DNA of 64,000 nucleotides from Miscanthus floridulus (lineage: Eukaryota; Streptophyta; Magnoliopsida; Poales; Poaceae): positions 103,539,208 to 103,603,207 of the forward strand of contig NC_089584.1 in NCBI RefSeq assembly GCF_019320115.1, in the 5' to 3' direction. Shown here piece after piece: positions 1-12,137 of this stretch (position 1 is its first letter; every line of letters begins with the position of its first letter). The position numbers and the translations under genes are program-made. Below the pieces are notes generated by a model, which saw only the letters and a program-made list of their open reading frames with translations, ran no database searches and was not told where the DNA came from.

Positions 1-1
1 T

Positions 2-1804
2 TCAAATAGCTCCTTTAGGATACCAAAGGCCAATGCTTGGTGTGTGCTTAAGATACCTAAGGATTCTTTTTACAGCAATTATATGTGTTTCCATAGGATT
101 AGCTTGAAATCTAGCACACATACACACACTAAACATGATATCGGGCCTAGATGCGGTTAAGTATAACAAGCTACCAATCATAGAACGGTAGAGAGTTTGA
201 TCAACCGGGTTACCTCCCTCATCTAGGTCAAGATGTCCATTTGTAGGCATTGGAGTCTTGATTGGCTTACATTCATCCATCTTGAATCTCTTAAGAAGAT
301 CTTTAGTGTATTTCTCTTGAGAGATGAAGATGCCTTCTTTCATTTGCTTGACTTGAAAACCAAGAAAGAATGTAAGCTCACCAATCATTGACATCTCGAA
401 CTCCTTCGACATCAATTCACCAAATTCTTTGCATGAGTCTTCATTTGATGATCCAAAGATGATATCATCAACATACACTTGACAAATGAAGATATGGCCA
501 TCAAGCTTCTTGGTGAATAGTGTGGTGTCAACCTTCCCAATGGTGAAACCCTTCTCAATGAGGAAGTCCCGAAGGCGCTCATACCAAGCTCTTGGGGCTT
601 GCTTAAGCCCATATAACGCCTTGGACAACCTAAAAACATGATTAGGATATCTAGGGTCTTCAAACCCAGGCGGTTGATCAACATAGACTAGTTCATTTAT
701 AAAGCCATTTAAAAAAGCACTTTTCACATCCATTTGATAAAGTTTCATTTCATGATGTGAAGCATATGCAAGTAGGATATGAATGGCTTCTAGCCTTGCA
801 ACCGGTGCAAAGGTCTCTCCAAAATCCAAACCTTCAACTTGAGAGAACCCCTTTGCTACTAGCCTTGCCTTGTTCCTCACAACAACACCTTGATCATCTT
901 GCTTATTGCGGAACACCAACTTAGTTCCAATGACTCTTGCTCCTTTAGGTCTCTCTTCAAGAGTCCAAACTTTATTGCGAGTGAAGTTGTTCAACTCTTC
1001 ATGCATAGCATTGATCCAATCCGGATCCTTGAGAGCTTCTTCTACCTTTGTAGACTCATAGCAAGAGACAAAAGAGTGATGAGCAATAAATGAGGCAAGT
1101 TTTTGAGATCTAGTCATCACTCCCTTTGATGGACTCCCTATGATGAGATCTTGTGGATGATCTTGTAGTAGAGGTGTGTTTTTTCTATTGACCACTTGAG
1201 GGGGTGGTTGTGGAGCATTGACATCTTGTGCTTGTGCCACCATTTGATCATGGGAGACATGAGTGTCTTCATTTTCAACTCTCCCATCTTTATCACCGTC
1301 TTGTGGCACATTTGATGAGGAAGGTGGATCAATGACTTGTACATCATCTTCATCATCTTTTGGCTTGATGTCTCCCACCGGAATGTTCTTCATAACCTCC
1401 CTCAAGGGTTCATCACCTACATCATCAAGATTCTCATGTGCTCCTTGGGAGCCGTTAGATTCATCAAACTCCACATCATATGTTTCTTCAACCAAGCCGG
1501 TGGCATGATTAAATACTCTATATGCTTTGGATTTTGATGAGTAACCAACAAGAAAACCAATATCACAACGCCTTTGAAACTTCCCTAGGTGTTGTCGCTT
1601 CTTGTAGATGTAGCATTTGCAACCAAACACTCTAAAGAAGGAGACGTCCGGCTTCTTCCCATTGAGCAACTCATAAGGTGTCTTGCCAAGGAACTTTTGA
1701 AGGAAGAGGCGGTTGGATGCATAGCATACGGTGTTGATTGCTTTCACCCATAAAGCTTCGGGGGTGTTGTACTCATCTAGCATAGTCCTTGCAAGAGTGA
1801 TCAA
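2..1804 (-). CDS. pol: Sirevirus pol: integrase C-terminus, reverse transcriptase, RNase H start (runs off window)
   Basis: This is 600 open codons on the minus strand, truncated by the window edge. It starts in the integrase C-terminal region ([20 protein letters not shown]), passes an acidic linker, and enters the copia-type reverse transcriptase. Visible motifs are [11 protein letters not shown] (first catalytic Asp, near 735), [14 protein letters not shown] (near 590-630) and [11 protein letters not shown] (the YVDD box, near 460). The RNase H domain has just begun at the edge ([12 protein letters not shown]). No internal stop is present here. RT copies element RNA to cDNA inside the gag particle. 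The lineage call to SIRE/Maximus rests on the gag structure and LTR. Confidence 0.92.
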   Translation of the reverse strand: MITLARTMLDEYNTPEALWVKAINTVCYASNRLFLQKFLGKTPYELLNGKKPDVSFFRVFGCKCYIYKKRQHLGKFQRRCDIGFLVGYSSKSKAYRVFNHATGLVEETYDVEFDESNGSQGAHENLDDVGDEPLREVMKNIPVGDIKPKDDEDDVQVIDPPSSSNVPQDGDKDGRVENEDTHVSHDQMVAQAQDVNAPQPPPQVVNRKNTPLLQDHPQDLIIGSPSKGVMTRSQKLASFIAHHSFVSCYESTKVEEALKDPDWINAMHEELNNFTRNKVWTLEERPKGARVIGTKLVFRNKQDDQGVVVRNKARLVAKGFSQVEGLDFGETFAPVARLEAIHILLAYASHHEMKLYQMDVKSAFLNGFINELVYVDQPPGFEDPRYPNHVFRLSKALYGLKQAPRAWYERLRDFLIEKGFTIGKVDTTLFTKKLDGHIFICQVYVDDIIFGSSNEDSCKEFGELMSKEFEMSMIGELTFFLGFQVKQMKEGIFISQEKYTKDLLKRFKMDECKPIKTPMPTNGHLDLDEGGNPVDQTLYRSMIGSLLYLTASRPDIMFSVCMCARFQANPMETHIIAVKRILRYLKHTPSIGLWYPKGAI

Positions 1805-2743
1805 TGTCCGGTTCTTCCTCTCAACTACACCATTTTGTTGAGGAGTATAGGTTGCGGAGACTTCATGTTTGATTCCAACTTAATCACAATATGATTCAAT
1901 GTTTGTGTTGTCAAACTCTTTGCCATTATCACTTCTAATCTTCTTAAGCTTCACTTCAAATTCATTTTGAGCTCTCTTGGCAAACTTCTTGAAGCAAGAT
2001 GCAACTTCGGATTTGTCATGAAGGAAGAACACCCATGTATACCTTGAATAATCATCAACTATCACAAGACAATAAAGGTTTCCTCCCAAACTCTTGTATG
2101 TGGTTGGTCCAAATAAATCCATGTGGAGGAGTTCAAGCACTCTTGTGGTTGACATGAAGGCTTTAGTTGGATGAGTATTTGCAACTTGCTTGCCGGCTTG
2201 ACATGCACTACAAAGCTTGTCCTTTTCAAACTTCACATCTTTTAATCCTCTCACCAAATCATTCTTCATAAGCTTCTTGAGTGAGCTTATCCCAACATGA
2301 GCAAGTCTTCTATGCCATAGCCACCCAAGTGTTGTTTTGGTGAATAGGCATGTCTTCAAGTTTGCATCTTCGGAGGTGAAGTCAACTAGATATAAGTTGT
2401 TGTATCTAAATCCATTGAATATCACTTGCTTATCATCTACTTTGGATACAACAACCTCCTTCTCAGTGAACAAGCATTGGTAGCCAAGATCACACAATTG
2501 CCCAACGGATAACAAGTTGAAGCTTAAGGAAGCAACATATAGCACATTTGAGATTGAATGATCATTTGATATTGCCACTTTGCCCAATCCTTTAACCTTG
2601 CCCTTAGAGTTGTCTCCAAATGTAATTTTCTCTTGTCCGTCTACCTCTTCATCTAGTGAGGTGAACATACGAGGATCACCAGTCATATGTTGAGTGCAAC
2701 CACTATCAATAACCCAATGACTTCCACCGGTCTTGTAGTTCAC
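1805..2743 (-). pseudogene. pol: Sirevirus pol: protease and integrase, one nonsense codon
   Basis: The aspartic protease active site is visible as WVIDSGCTQHMTG near 2690-2720. Integrase follows, with a zinc-binding His/His/Cys/Cys module (LWHRRLAHVG then LCSACQAGKQ) around 2180-2330. The catalytic core begins at LHMDLFGP near 2120, and the second Asp is in IRSDNGKEF near 1925. A single TAA at about 1880 interrupts the frame just after this Asp. The same frame then continues through the catalytic Glu region ([10 protein letters not shown], near 1815-1850) into RT. One point mutation therefore separates this from an open pol frame. I infer the element is recent but currently unable to make full-length Pol. 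Confidence 0.88.
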
Positions 2744-2779
2744 CTACACACAAAAGATTCAAGCTTTAGGAATCCAAAC

Positions 2780-5184
2780 TTATTGAGGGCCCTTCACCTT
2801 CTCAACAAGTGACTTAGCAACCCAAATCTTCTTAGGTCTACTCTTGTTAGGGGGTCCTAAGAACATGACTTTCATCTTTCCATTTGAATCTTTTCTAAGC
2901 ATGTAGTGAGCATTGAAGGCAAAGGGTCTAGCATGCTTGGGCAAGGGTTGTGGTGGTGGAGTTTGGCACTCATGATCAAAATAGCCTTCTTGTCCACACT
3001 CAAAGCATCTCTTCGGCTTTGGCTTTGGCTTTAATTGTTGTTGTTGAACTTGAGCTTTCTTCTTCTCTACATGTGCCACATATTCAATGCTACTCCTATC
3101 CATCTTCATGACGGTGTTCATTAGAAGCTCACTTTGTAGATGCTTTCCTCTTGCAAACTTGCTCAAACCAATCTTGAGATGTTCCTTCTCCAACTTGAGC
3201 TTCTTGTTCTCTTCCATGAGTGCATCACTACTTTTATCTTCTTTGATTGCAACATTGTTTCTCTCTTCTTTGAGCTTCTTGTTTTCTTCTTTTAGCTTCT
3301 TGTTCTCAAAGACCAACTCTTCATCATGATCAAGTGTTTCTAGCACAATTGTGTTGTGGCTTTTGAACTCTTCAAACTCTTTCTTTAGCTTTTCATTATC
3401 TTGCTTGAGCTTGATATACTCATCATAGTCATTGGCCTCTACCACTTGCTTGCCTTTGCCACTAGATCCTTGCTCAATGCTCTCATCAATTAAGTTATCA
3501 CATGATGTAGCTATATCAATCTTAACAACATGGTTAATAGCATCATGTGACTCATTTGGCAAAAATTCTTGAGCAATAACAAGTGTATCATAGTTGATCT
3601 TAATAGATGTGTATTCATCTTTTAGCTTAGTATGGCTAGTGATAAGCTCATTGTGCACCCACTCAAGTTTATCATGTCTATCTTTAAGCTCTTTCTTAGA
3701 AGATTTGAGCTCCTTGAGTTTTGATGATATAGCATCATTTGTTTCTTTAAGATCATCATTAGCCTTTTGCATTGTATCACATTTTGCTAAAAGTGAATCA
3801 TTCTTAGCATCTAGTTTTTCAATTTTAGCTCCTCTCTTTCTAATGATCTTAGTATATTTTCTTAGTATTTGAACAAGATCATCATATGAAGGTGAATCAT
3901 CATCATCACTATTGCTATCACTATCATCATCACTAGCATGCTCATCATCACTACTGTCATCATTTCTTGATACCTTACGTTCACCCTTGGCCATAAGGCA
4001 TAGGTGTGTAGAGGATGATGGCAATGGTGGCGGTGAAGGTGATGGAGAGTCAATAGCAATGACGGCCACCTTCTCATTGTCACTATCATCATCGGATGAT
4101 TCACTTGATGAATCAATGTCCGTGAGCCAATCACCGATGATGTAAGCTTTTCCACTCTTCTTCTTCTTGTGGAAATCTCTCTTCTTGCCATCTCTCTTCT
4201 TGTATGGCTTGTTCTTCTTCTTCTCATCTTCTTCTTCATTGCTTGAGTCATCTTTCTTGCCCTTGTACTTGTTTTTCTTGGGCTTTGTGCATTGATGAGC
4301 TAGATGACCAAGCTCTCCACAATTGAAGCAATCCATTTTGGAGATTGGCTTCCTTCTTGAGCTAGTGAAGAACTTCTTCTTCTTTCCGTCAAACTTGATG
4401 CCACTTTTGTTTAGCTTTTTTAGCATCTTGGTAGCTTTTCTCACCATGAGGGCAAGATTTTCATCATCATCTTCTTCTTCACTTGAGCTCTCATATTCAA
4501 GTCTAGCTTTACCCTTGTCTTGGCTTGCTTTGAATGCTAAATGTTTTTCTTTCTTCTTTGTAGAGGATGAACCATCTTGTGGTGTAATATGCATATACAT
4601 CTCATGCGCATTGATCTTCCCCAAGATTTGTGTCAGTGTAGCGGTGGAAAGATCGCCTTGATGTAGCACGGTCACAATATGCCCATATTTGTCAATGGGA
4701 AGGACACTCAAGATCTTTCTCACAACGTCGGATGGTGACATTTGAGTAAGTCCAAGCCCATTGACTTCCTCTACAAGAACATTCAATCGTGAATACATAT
4801 CATTAGCATTTTCTTTTGGAAGCATCTCAAAAGAGTTAAGCTTTTTAATAACAAGATGATAGCGTTCCTCACGCTCACTCTTAGTTCCCTCATGAAGAGC
4901 ACAAACGTCCGACCAAGAGCATGGGCGTCTTTGTGATTTCTAACGCGATTAAACACATCTTTGCAAAGGCCTCTAAAGATGGTGTTGCGAGCCTTTGCAT
5001 TCTATTTTTCATAATTTACTTCATCGCCTTGAAGTTGTGTGGGATTTCTAGGCCTTGGGAAGCCATGAGAGGCGGCTCTAAGAATACCAACATCTAGAGC
5101 TTCTAAGTATGCCTCCATGCGGATTTTCCAATAAGGAAAATCATCCCCCTCGAACATAGGAGGAGGTCCATCCCCATGAGACAT
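2780..5184 (-). pseudogene. gag: Sirevirus gag (capsid/nucleocapsid), one nonsense codon and one frameshift
   Basis: Gag forms the virus-like particle that packages element RNA in the cytoplasm. The start at 5184 opens MSHGDGPPPMFEGDDFPYWK, the usual opening of copia-type gag. A nonsense codon lies at about 5002 and the frame shifts between 4880 and 4920, after which it stays open from 4825 to 2780. A CCHC zinc knuckle (CFNCGELGHLAHQC) lies near 4280-4335. A long Lys/Glu-rich coiled coil covers roughly 3130-3900, and acidic Ser/Asp runs sit near 3880-4110. A second C-terminal knuckle (CFECGQEGYFDHEC, near 2955-3010) has Tyr in place of the zinc-binding His. Gag and pol are in the same frame, separated by stop codons at about 2730-2780. 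The large gag with coiled coil is typical of Sireviruses. Confidence 0.88.
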
Positions 5185-5221
5185 CTTGCTCTAAGCGGTT
5201 AAGCTTAAAACATGAGCACAA

Positions 5222-5234
5222 GGCTCTGATACCA
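5222..5234 (-). other. Primer-binding site (initiator Met-tRNA type)
   Basis: The minus strand reads TGGTATCAGAGCC two bases inside the LTR end. This is the canonical plant Ty1-copia site, complementary to the 3' end of the initiator methionine tRNA. It fixes the element's orientation and its LTR boundary. Confidence 0.93.
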
Positions 5235-5236
5235 AA

Positions 5237-6787
5237 TGAAAGGATCAAGATGCCCAAGAGGGGGGGGGGTGAATTGGGCTAATTCTAAATTTCTTCGCAA
5301 TAAACAAATCCTATGCTTAGCCCAATTAATCCCTAGTGCCTAAGAAATGTAATTCTATTGATGTAACGCACAAATGACTTGCAACCTAGTTCCAATCCTA
5401 CTCTAGCATGGCAATTCTAAGTATGTAAAGACAAGTATTGAATTGCTCAAGGTAAATACTCAAGGTAAATGCTTAAAGTAAAGAGAGGAGGAATGTGGTG
5501 ATGTTTTGCCGAGGTATCGGAGAGTCGCCACTCCCCACTAGTCCTTGTTGGAGCACCCGCGCAAGGGTGTGGCTCCCTCTTAATCCGCGCAAGGATCAAG
5601 TGCTCTCTATGGGTTGATTCTTCGACACTCCGTCGCGGCGAATCACCCAAAACCGCTCACAACTTGAGTTGGGTCACCCACAAGCTTCGCCGAGTGATCA
5701 CCAAGCTCCCAATCACCACCAAGCCGTCTAGGTGATGGCGATCACCAAGAGTAACTAGCACGAACTCTCACTTGACCACGCGAAGCCTAATGAGAAGAAT
5801 GATGCACACTTTGCTACTCTTGATTCACTAATGAGGGCTCTCTCTTGGATTCTCAAATCATGAACACCTCACTAGGACCTTGCTCTTCTTGGCACTCACA
5901 AACTAGTTTCTCAGCTGATGGAATGAGCAAAAGTACCTCCACACATGAGTGGAGGGTCTATTTATAAGAACTGCTGAAAAACTAACCGTTACGTGCCTCT
6001 GCGGGGTGACCGGACGCTCCGGTCAGTTCAACCCGCGCAACAGTTTTTTTGTGTTGACCGAACGCTGGCAGGGTCCGGTCAGCACTGACTGGACGTGTCC
6101 GGTCGCTCTTGGGTGCTTACTGTACTCGACCGGACACTGGATACTCAGGGTCCGGTCAGTATCGGCCGGATGCGTCCGGTCGCTCTTTCTCAAGTCTAGA
6201 CCCTTACTGGACTCGACCAGACGCTGGCTCTCAGCATCCGGTCACTTGACCTTCCAGCGTCCGGTCCACCAGACTTGATCTCCTCGGTCAAATGAACTGA
6301 CCGGACCCTACGGCCAGCGTCCGGTCGCACCGGAGCCAGTGTCCAGTCAGTATTTGACCCTCCATTCACTTCCAAATTTCGTTCATATGTGAATGAAGTT
6401 TGCTCCAATTGATCAAAGGGCTTAGTAGGAGCTACCTAGTGCTAGAATTAATAAGTGTGCACCACACCTAACTCATTAGACTCACCTAGGTCAAGCTACC
6501 CATTCATACCCCCCTTCATAGTACGGCCAAAGGAAAAATAAAGTCCAAAACTACTCTAAGTGTCTCTCCAACTCCAATCGACACTTAGAACTAGTCATCC
6601 TTAACCTTGTCGTCCATCCTTTGCAAACCAAAACGATTTCCATCGTAGGGGCATGACACCATGATCGCTCAATCGATCTCCATCACCATGACCTAACTTA
6701 TTTGTCTCTGCAAAACACATGTTAGTCATAGTAATCTTATATTGTCATTAATCACCGAAATCCACTCTAGGGGCCTAGATGCTTTCA
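5237..6787 (-). repeat. 5' LTR of the Sirevirus (1551 bp)
   Basis: On the plus strand the LTR begins TGAAAGGATC and ends GATGCTTTCA, so the termini are inverted TGAAAG/CTTTCA as expected for an LTR. It abuts a primer-binding site at 5222-5234. It is clearly homologous, in opposite orientation, to the LTR at 12450-13974. It contains a C/G tract near its gag-proximal end (about 5251-5276) and a cluster of CCGGACG/CGTCCGG motifs at 6005-6350, including the 19-nt near-palindrome at 6007-6025. Confidence 0.9.
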
Positions 6788-6788
6788 A

Positions 6789-7474
6789 TGTCGGTACCTG
6801 TATATACTGTTGATGTCTAGAGACATGTGAGGAATTTCACCATGTTCACCTGGTATGGTAAATGCTAGCGCCCACAACACTATCGATACCCAGAGGCATG
6901 TGGGGGGTTTTACCATATGGGGTTTAGCGGCGCCTACAACACTATAGAGGAAAATGTCGGCGCCTACAATACTATTTGTGTCAGGGCGGTTGTAGAGTAC
7001 TGTTCCTGTAGGTGTAAACGGTATGGTTCCTGGTATCGTGGTTTCACTTGTGCGCCTTATCTTGCTTTCTCCGTCTATTCCCTAGACTTTTCCGAGCGGG
7101 CGTCCCCGGTCGGTTGGTCCCAGTCGGCTCTGGTTGCGCCAGTCGAAGAAGAGCAGTAAGTAGGGTCTTTGCATACCCTGGTCGAAGACATGGGGTCGAA
7201 GTCGGAGGTAGTGCTTTGCCAGGCCTTCTAGTCGGAGAGATCGTCCGGAGGTGGGCTAGCGACCGAAACGGGCGCTCCGATCGGAGAGGTGGCCGAAGTC
7301 GGAAAAGCATGTGCCGTTCCTCCTTGGCCAGACCTTCCGGTCGGTGATTAGATCACCCTTCTGGTCTGCTATTTTGGACTCTTGGGCCAGCCCATGAGTT
7401 GCGCGATGTCTGTTGGGGCCGAGCCTTTATTGGGAAACCGGCCTACGAGGGACCCCGAGTTTATGAACCCGACA
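6789..7474. repeat. Possible solo LTR of an unclassified element
   Basis: The block starts TGTCGGTACC and ends GAACCCGACA, giving inverted TGTCGG/CCGACA ends about 690 bp apart, directly abutting the Sirevirus LTR. It contains several short internal repeats such as GGCGCCTACAACACTAT. I find no clear 5-bp target duplication: the flanks are TTCAA and CATTG. It could be a solo gypsy LTR or another insertion, and no coding frame is recognisable. Confidence 0.4.
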
Positions 7475-9077
7475 CATTGTAATATAAAACATGTTTAATT
7501 TTTAAGAAATGCACTTAGGGCCTGTCTAAAATGGTTAAGATAACTGCTGAAAAGCGTGTGAAGAAGCTTAACCTTGGATCAAACTTGACAAGCAACTAGA
7601 CTTACTTTCAAGTATTGCACTGCATGTGCACGTGTGTTGCTTTGTCATTTCTTTTCGGTTATCTTTTGAGCACCCAATGTGTTTATCCACAAATAGGGAG
7701 AGCATTTGAAGCTCCTATTGGTCATAAAAACCTCGTGTGTGGTTACATGGTGCTCCTCGCCCCTTTTGTTGCCTATTTTATTAAAAAAATTTATAGCCAA
7801 AGGCAAACTATTTAGAGAAACTTAAGGGTTTGAGAGAGGTCTCTCACCTCAGTCCCAATTGGTGTTTATTTGGGTCTTATTGAAGTTTGGGACTTGATTG
7901 AGAGAAAGCATTACGAAGAAAGGAGGAGTAACTACAGCTGAACGAGGACCAGACGCAGGGACCAGACTCACCCATTGTAGCGTCCGATCAGTACATCAAG
8001 AGGAGATATAGTTTTTGAAGAAAGATCGGAAGATGAACAGTATTTTGCGCGCGTCAGGTGTGAAGTTGCATCCACGTCCGATCAACATGAGGAAGTAAAT
8101 AGAAAAGGATCGGACTAAGAGCTGTGTCCAGTCACAGTGCATCAGACGTGTCTGATTGCCATTTGGGCATTTCTGGACCTCTCTGTACTTGACCAGACTC
8201 TGGTTTGTTGCGTTCGGTTGTTTTCACTGGCATGTCCGGTCGCTTCAACTCATGTGGATTAGATCTATTTCTTTTGTAACTATCATGGGGGGCCCTCACT
8301 TATTTCCTTGTATCTCCGCTGCCACGCCCGCGCATGTATCTCCACCACTATGCCCATGCCTGCATCTCCGCCGTCGTGCCCATGCCTGTGCCTCCTCCAC
8401 CGAGCCCACGCCGTACTGCCCTAGCTAACGTGCTGACCTTGCATCTTCGCCACCGCGCCCACACCTCGTGCCTCCACTCACCGTGCTGTGACACTGCTCG
8501 TTGTGCCCGTGCTCAGCTTGCCACTGCTGCCAGACTTCTTCTCCGCACCAGCTCACTATTGTCACCACTCTCTCCTGTGCTCCCGCCCTGGCCTTGCTCA
8601 TCCTCCAAAGTAGACGCTCCAGAAAAATCATTGGCCAGCGGTGCCTTTCCCCTGGTATGGCTCTCCTCTACACGCTAGGTGCTCGACATAATGCCTAACT
8701 AGCACTGCAGTTTTGCTTGACCCAGTTTGCAAATATTCCTTGCTGCAGTATCCTTGTCGTGACCTCATGGTGCCTCATTGTGCTCAGTATACTCATCTTT
8801 TCATAGGAGTTTTTCCAAGTAGCAAGATGTTCTCCTAACTCTTACCCAATTTCTTGCTCCAATAGGATTACTCACTTATCTCGAGTTACATAATGTTCTT
8901 ATTTATATCCATCTATTCCATCTATGTAGTGAGTCGGTTTGCTTGAGGTTGCTTGGTAGTTGACAGTGGCAGTTTTACTCGGGGCCAAGCCCGTGAGTAT
9001 GGATTGAGGCCAAGCCTCATGAGTGTCAGTTGGTAGTTGTTTCTTGTTAGTGGCGGTGATTCTTGTTAGCTTCAAAG
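7475..9077. other. Unassigned sequence with decayed LTR-like motifs, then leader of the following element
   Basis: No gene is recognised. From 7940 to 8240 there are decayed versions of the CCGGACG/CGTCCGG motif cluster found in the Sirevirus LTRs, which suggests an eroded LTR or leader. A GC-rich block with repeated CCCATGCCTG-like words lies at 8330-8600. From about 8700 the sequence leads without a visible primer-binding site into the plus-strand frame starting at 9078. Confidence 0.35.
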
Positions 9078-11703
9078 ATGGCACATTGTAAGAATGTTGG
9101 GGGTGGTCCCGGTGATGAGAATCCAAGGCCTCCGCCTCTCCTGACTGCTCAGCAAAAAGGAAAGACGAAAAAGACTACAAAGAAGAAGCTTAAGAGAGAT
9201 GATGGTGAGGTAGAGAGAGCAGTAGTAGTGGCAGCCGCCGCAGAGCGAGCCGAGATAGGTGGATCTGGCAGTGGCATTCACATAGGCGATCAGTTGTCAC
9301 TGGCTTAGAGGGCTACCGTCAAGAGGATTGAGACTAGTCTTGGTAGTCCACCTGAGACTATCATGTTTGGAGGATGATGTATCTCTTTAGAGGATGCTCC
9401 AGAGGTCTCTCATGTAGAGGAGAGTCAGACTCAGGGGGTGAATGAGCAGTAGACATAGTCAGTAGAGCAGATAGAGGACGCTTAGTAGGGAGAGTAGGTT
9501 GAGGAGGCAGAGCAGGTAGCACGGCCATAGCTTCGACGCTCTAGTCGCATACGCACTCAGGTGTCACCGAGGCCTCAGACACAGAGGTGGGGCTCTCGTC
9601 CACCTCCCACACCATAGGGTCCGCCTCCAGTGGTTTACCTTGACCTGAGGGAAGCCACAGCCAGATAGGTGAAGCAGCTATGGTTCATACAGTTTGAGGA
9701 TGGGTTTTTGTCGAGGCAGGATGAGCGTGCGTCAGAGCACTTCTACACTATGTTGCAGGAGGACTTATATAGTGCATATCTCAATAGCGGTGTTGCTTTT
9801 AGATCTCAGCGGGTCTGCTCCATAGAGTCTCTAGTTGTAGCTATAGGCGAGCAGATCCGTCCTCACCTTTCTTATCTACCAAGCTTGATAGATCTTCTTG
9901 GATGGACTGGTCGCTATGTTCCATCATGGGTTAGTGAGTTCTACTCCTCTCTATGGATTGACCCGAGACACAGGTTTATTCACTTTGCTTTTAGAGGCCA
10001 TGACTATAGGCTCTAGAGCTCGAGGGTGAGAGAGATACTGAGGATTCTAGAGTCACCTATTCGCCTTCACAAGGTATGCTATGGATAGAAAGAGCCTCCG
10101 AGATGCCCTCACGATAGACTTGTGCCACCTACAGATCTTGTTAGACCATGCTTCATAGAGCCATTTGGCGAGGGGTCGAGCAGGACACCATGTGACCTTG
10201 CACCTATAGCTTGGCTCCTTGATGCTATTATGAGGACTCTACTCCCAAGGATGGGCTACCGTGAGGGCCTAACTTGAATTCAGCTGTGGCTAGTGCATTA
10301 TCTCATGTCTTAGACTATCTTTGATATTTGGGATGTGATGCTTTTAGAGATGGAGGACACACTAGCAGAGGGCTTCAGAGGTCACCATCAGCTACCTTAT
10401 GCTCATTGGATCACTTTCCTACTCTAAAAGGCACTTACACACAAGTCTCTAGAGACAATGGTAGAGTGGACAAGAGCTACCACTGAGTTTCCATAATATG
10501 ACATGAGCTAGATGCTACGTCATAGTCGTGCGAGGACACCTCGCCAGTCGAGCCATCGTCCAGAGGTACCAGAGACCGTAGCTCAGCAAGATGAGATCAT
10601 CAAAGGCAATGCAGCGATAGAGGAGGAGCTTGATGCACAGTAGGAGGATGAGGTCGAGAGCGACCCGAGTGATAGCTCAGATGATGACTATCAGTCGATT
10701 CCACAGATGGCTCCTCGACCACACGACAGAGAGGCCAGTGGCTCCAGCTCAACTCCACCACAACCACCATAGATAGACCCAGCACTCCTAGCTATACTTG
10801 AGTGGATGAGGCAGGACTAGGCATGCTAGGCACAGGAGACCGCAGTTGCACTTGCTTAGGTTTAGGCACGATAGGATGAGTTTCAGCGGCAGTAGCAGAC
10901 CATGCAGCAGCAGCAGCTTATGATTCAGCAGTAGTTACTCGGCTTCATGCAGCATGTATTCACTGCTATTAGGGTTGCTCCTTAGTAGTCTACACTTCAG
11001 ATAGGCCATCCTGTCACCACCACTCTAGTGACTCTAGCTGTACAGCCCAATGGGCTTTCGAGTTAGAGACAGCTAGCTCCTTAGTTTGCCTCACCTACAG
11101 AGCAGGTGTCTTAGTGGTTTGCTTCACTAGGGACAGCTCAGGGTACTCACTTTACTCCTATTGTTATCGGCTTCACTCCAACTCAGAGTTCTTCAGTGTT
11201 AGTGACAGACACCCTAGTCTTGAGGAGTCTTGGCACTACCTTCAGTGAACTTATAGGACAGCCTACACCTCTAGAGTTGTGAGTCCGTGTCCCTACCATA
11301 GTTGCTCTAGTTACCGGGACTATCGAGATGATTCCATCGTCTGTTGCATCATCCGAGCCATCTCAGACAATCACTCCTACACTTGAGGCTTCAGCGACAA
11401 CGACAGCAGCAGTTGTGGCTCCACTTCCTACAGTGACACCTCTAGAGTCATAGGACGCGCTAGTTACTGAGCAGACCCAGACCATTTCACCTTCACTTCT
11501 AGCTACAGAGGGTTAGACCGCTCAGAGTTTAGGATCAGAGGATGATACAGATCAGTTCCATGTCTCTCACCGCACCTCAGCGCCCGACTCGACTGCTCAT
11601 GTCCCGCCGTCCGACCTTTAGGTTTTGGTGCTTGATGCCAAAGGGGGAGAGGGACCGAGTATGTTAGATCTAGGGGGAGCGTGTGAGATGGTCTTGACTC
11701 GAT
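9078..11703 (+). pseudogene. Long decayed ORF of the non-autonomous element (plant transposon-protein domain-like), about 35 in-frame stops, no indel
   Basis: From the ATG at 9078 one reading frame can be followed for about 2.6 kb without any frameshift, yet my hand count finds about 35 in-frame stops: roughly 30 TAG, 3 TGA and 2 TAA. The N-terminal part is Lys-rich, then basic and Pro/Arg-rich. A conserved-looking central part (DLREATAR near 9650, then FYTMLQEDLYSAYLNSGVAF and WVSEFYSSLWID up to 10016) resembles the putative plant transposon protein domain found in many grass repeats. I offer that family from memory of its style only. The C-terminal part is acidic, then Gln-rich near 10860-10940, then Ser/Thr/Pro-rich. 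It ends beside purine tracts at 11640-11650 and 11672-11680, a Sirevirus-like feature. Function unknown. Confidence 0.6.
11640..11680 (+). other. Extra polypurine tracts
   Basis: Two purine runs, AAAGGGGGAGA at 11640-11650 and AGGGGGAGC at 11672-11680, lie about 800 bases upstream of the main polypurine tract. Multiple polypurine tracts upstream of the 3' LTR are a known Sirevirus trait. Confidence 0.6.
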
Positions 11704-11765
11704 TGTTTTGGTCTTCTGTGTGTGATACTTCGTGCATTCACGTTTACTTTCATACATTGTATTAT

Positions 11766-12137
11766 ATACATGTGATGGTGAGACTTATGTGACATGTGTG
11801 CTCTCTACACATATATATATAACTACTATCCTGTAGCTGGCTACAGAATAACTTATTCTGTAGCCACTTTGAGTTATGATAATTACTATGTTAATTTACG
11901 AGATTATAGTAACTCCTTACTAAGTGGTTTAATATAACGTTATGGTAAATATCCCCATGTGTTATAGTAACCCAACTATCGTAAATATGTATTGACATTA
12001 TGGTAAATTAGTATATAAAATTATAGTAAATGGAGGTGGCTACAGAATAACTTATTTTGTAGCCGGCTACTGAATAGCCTCTCCCTATATATATATATAT
12101 GTAGAGAGCACACATGTCACATAAGTCTCACCACCAC

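Larger units (their letters stand above)
1..6787 (-). mobile_element. Ty1-copia retrotransposon, Sirevirus (Maximus/SIRE) type, partial at window edge
   Basis: A minus-strand LTR retrotransposon. Read on the minus strand the order is LTR (6787 to 5237), primer-binding site, gag, protease, integrase, reverse transcriptase and RNase H; the sequence leaves the window at base 1 inside RNase H, so the 3' LTR is not seen. The integrase-before-RT order defines Ty1-copia. The very large gag with a long coiled coil and the 1.5 kb LTR fit Sireviruses. Coding damage is light: one nonsense codon and one frameshift in gag and one nonsense codon in integrase, which suggests a fairly recent insertion. Confidence 0.92.

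Noticed and set aside
3087..4661. Several Ser/Leu-rich plus-strand ORFs
   Set aside because: Antisense of the Lys/Glu/Asp-rich coiled coil of the Sirevirus gag.
5257..5271. G-run at 5257-5271 as a possible G-quadruplex or sequencing error
   Set aside because: It is the Sirevirus LTR-end C/G tract, also found in the other LTRs of the window. A single run does not make a quadruplex.
7044..7347. Opposed Arg/Pro-rich ORFs
   Set aside because: GC-rich repeat sequence in the LTR-like block. No recognisable product in either frame.
8334..8698. Cys/His/Pro-rich ORFs around 8330-8700
   Set aside because: They come from short CCCATGCC/CGCC-type repeats. No conserved domain.
9078..11703. Amber (TAG) reassignment or programmed readthrough to explain the stop-rich frame
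   Set aside because: No known plant nuclear code reads TAG as Gln, and TGA and TAA are present too. C-to-T decay explains all three.
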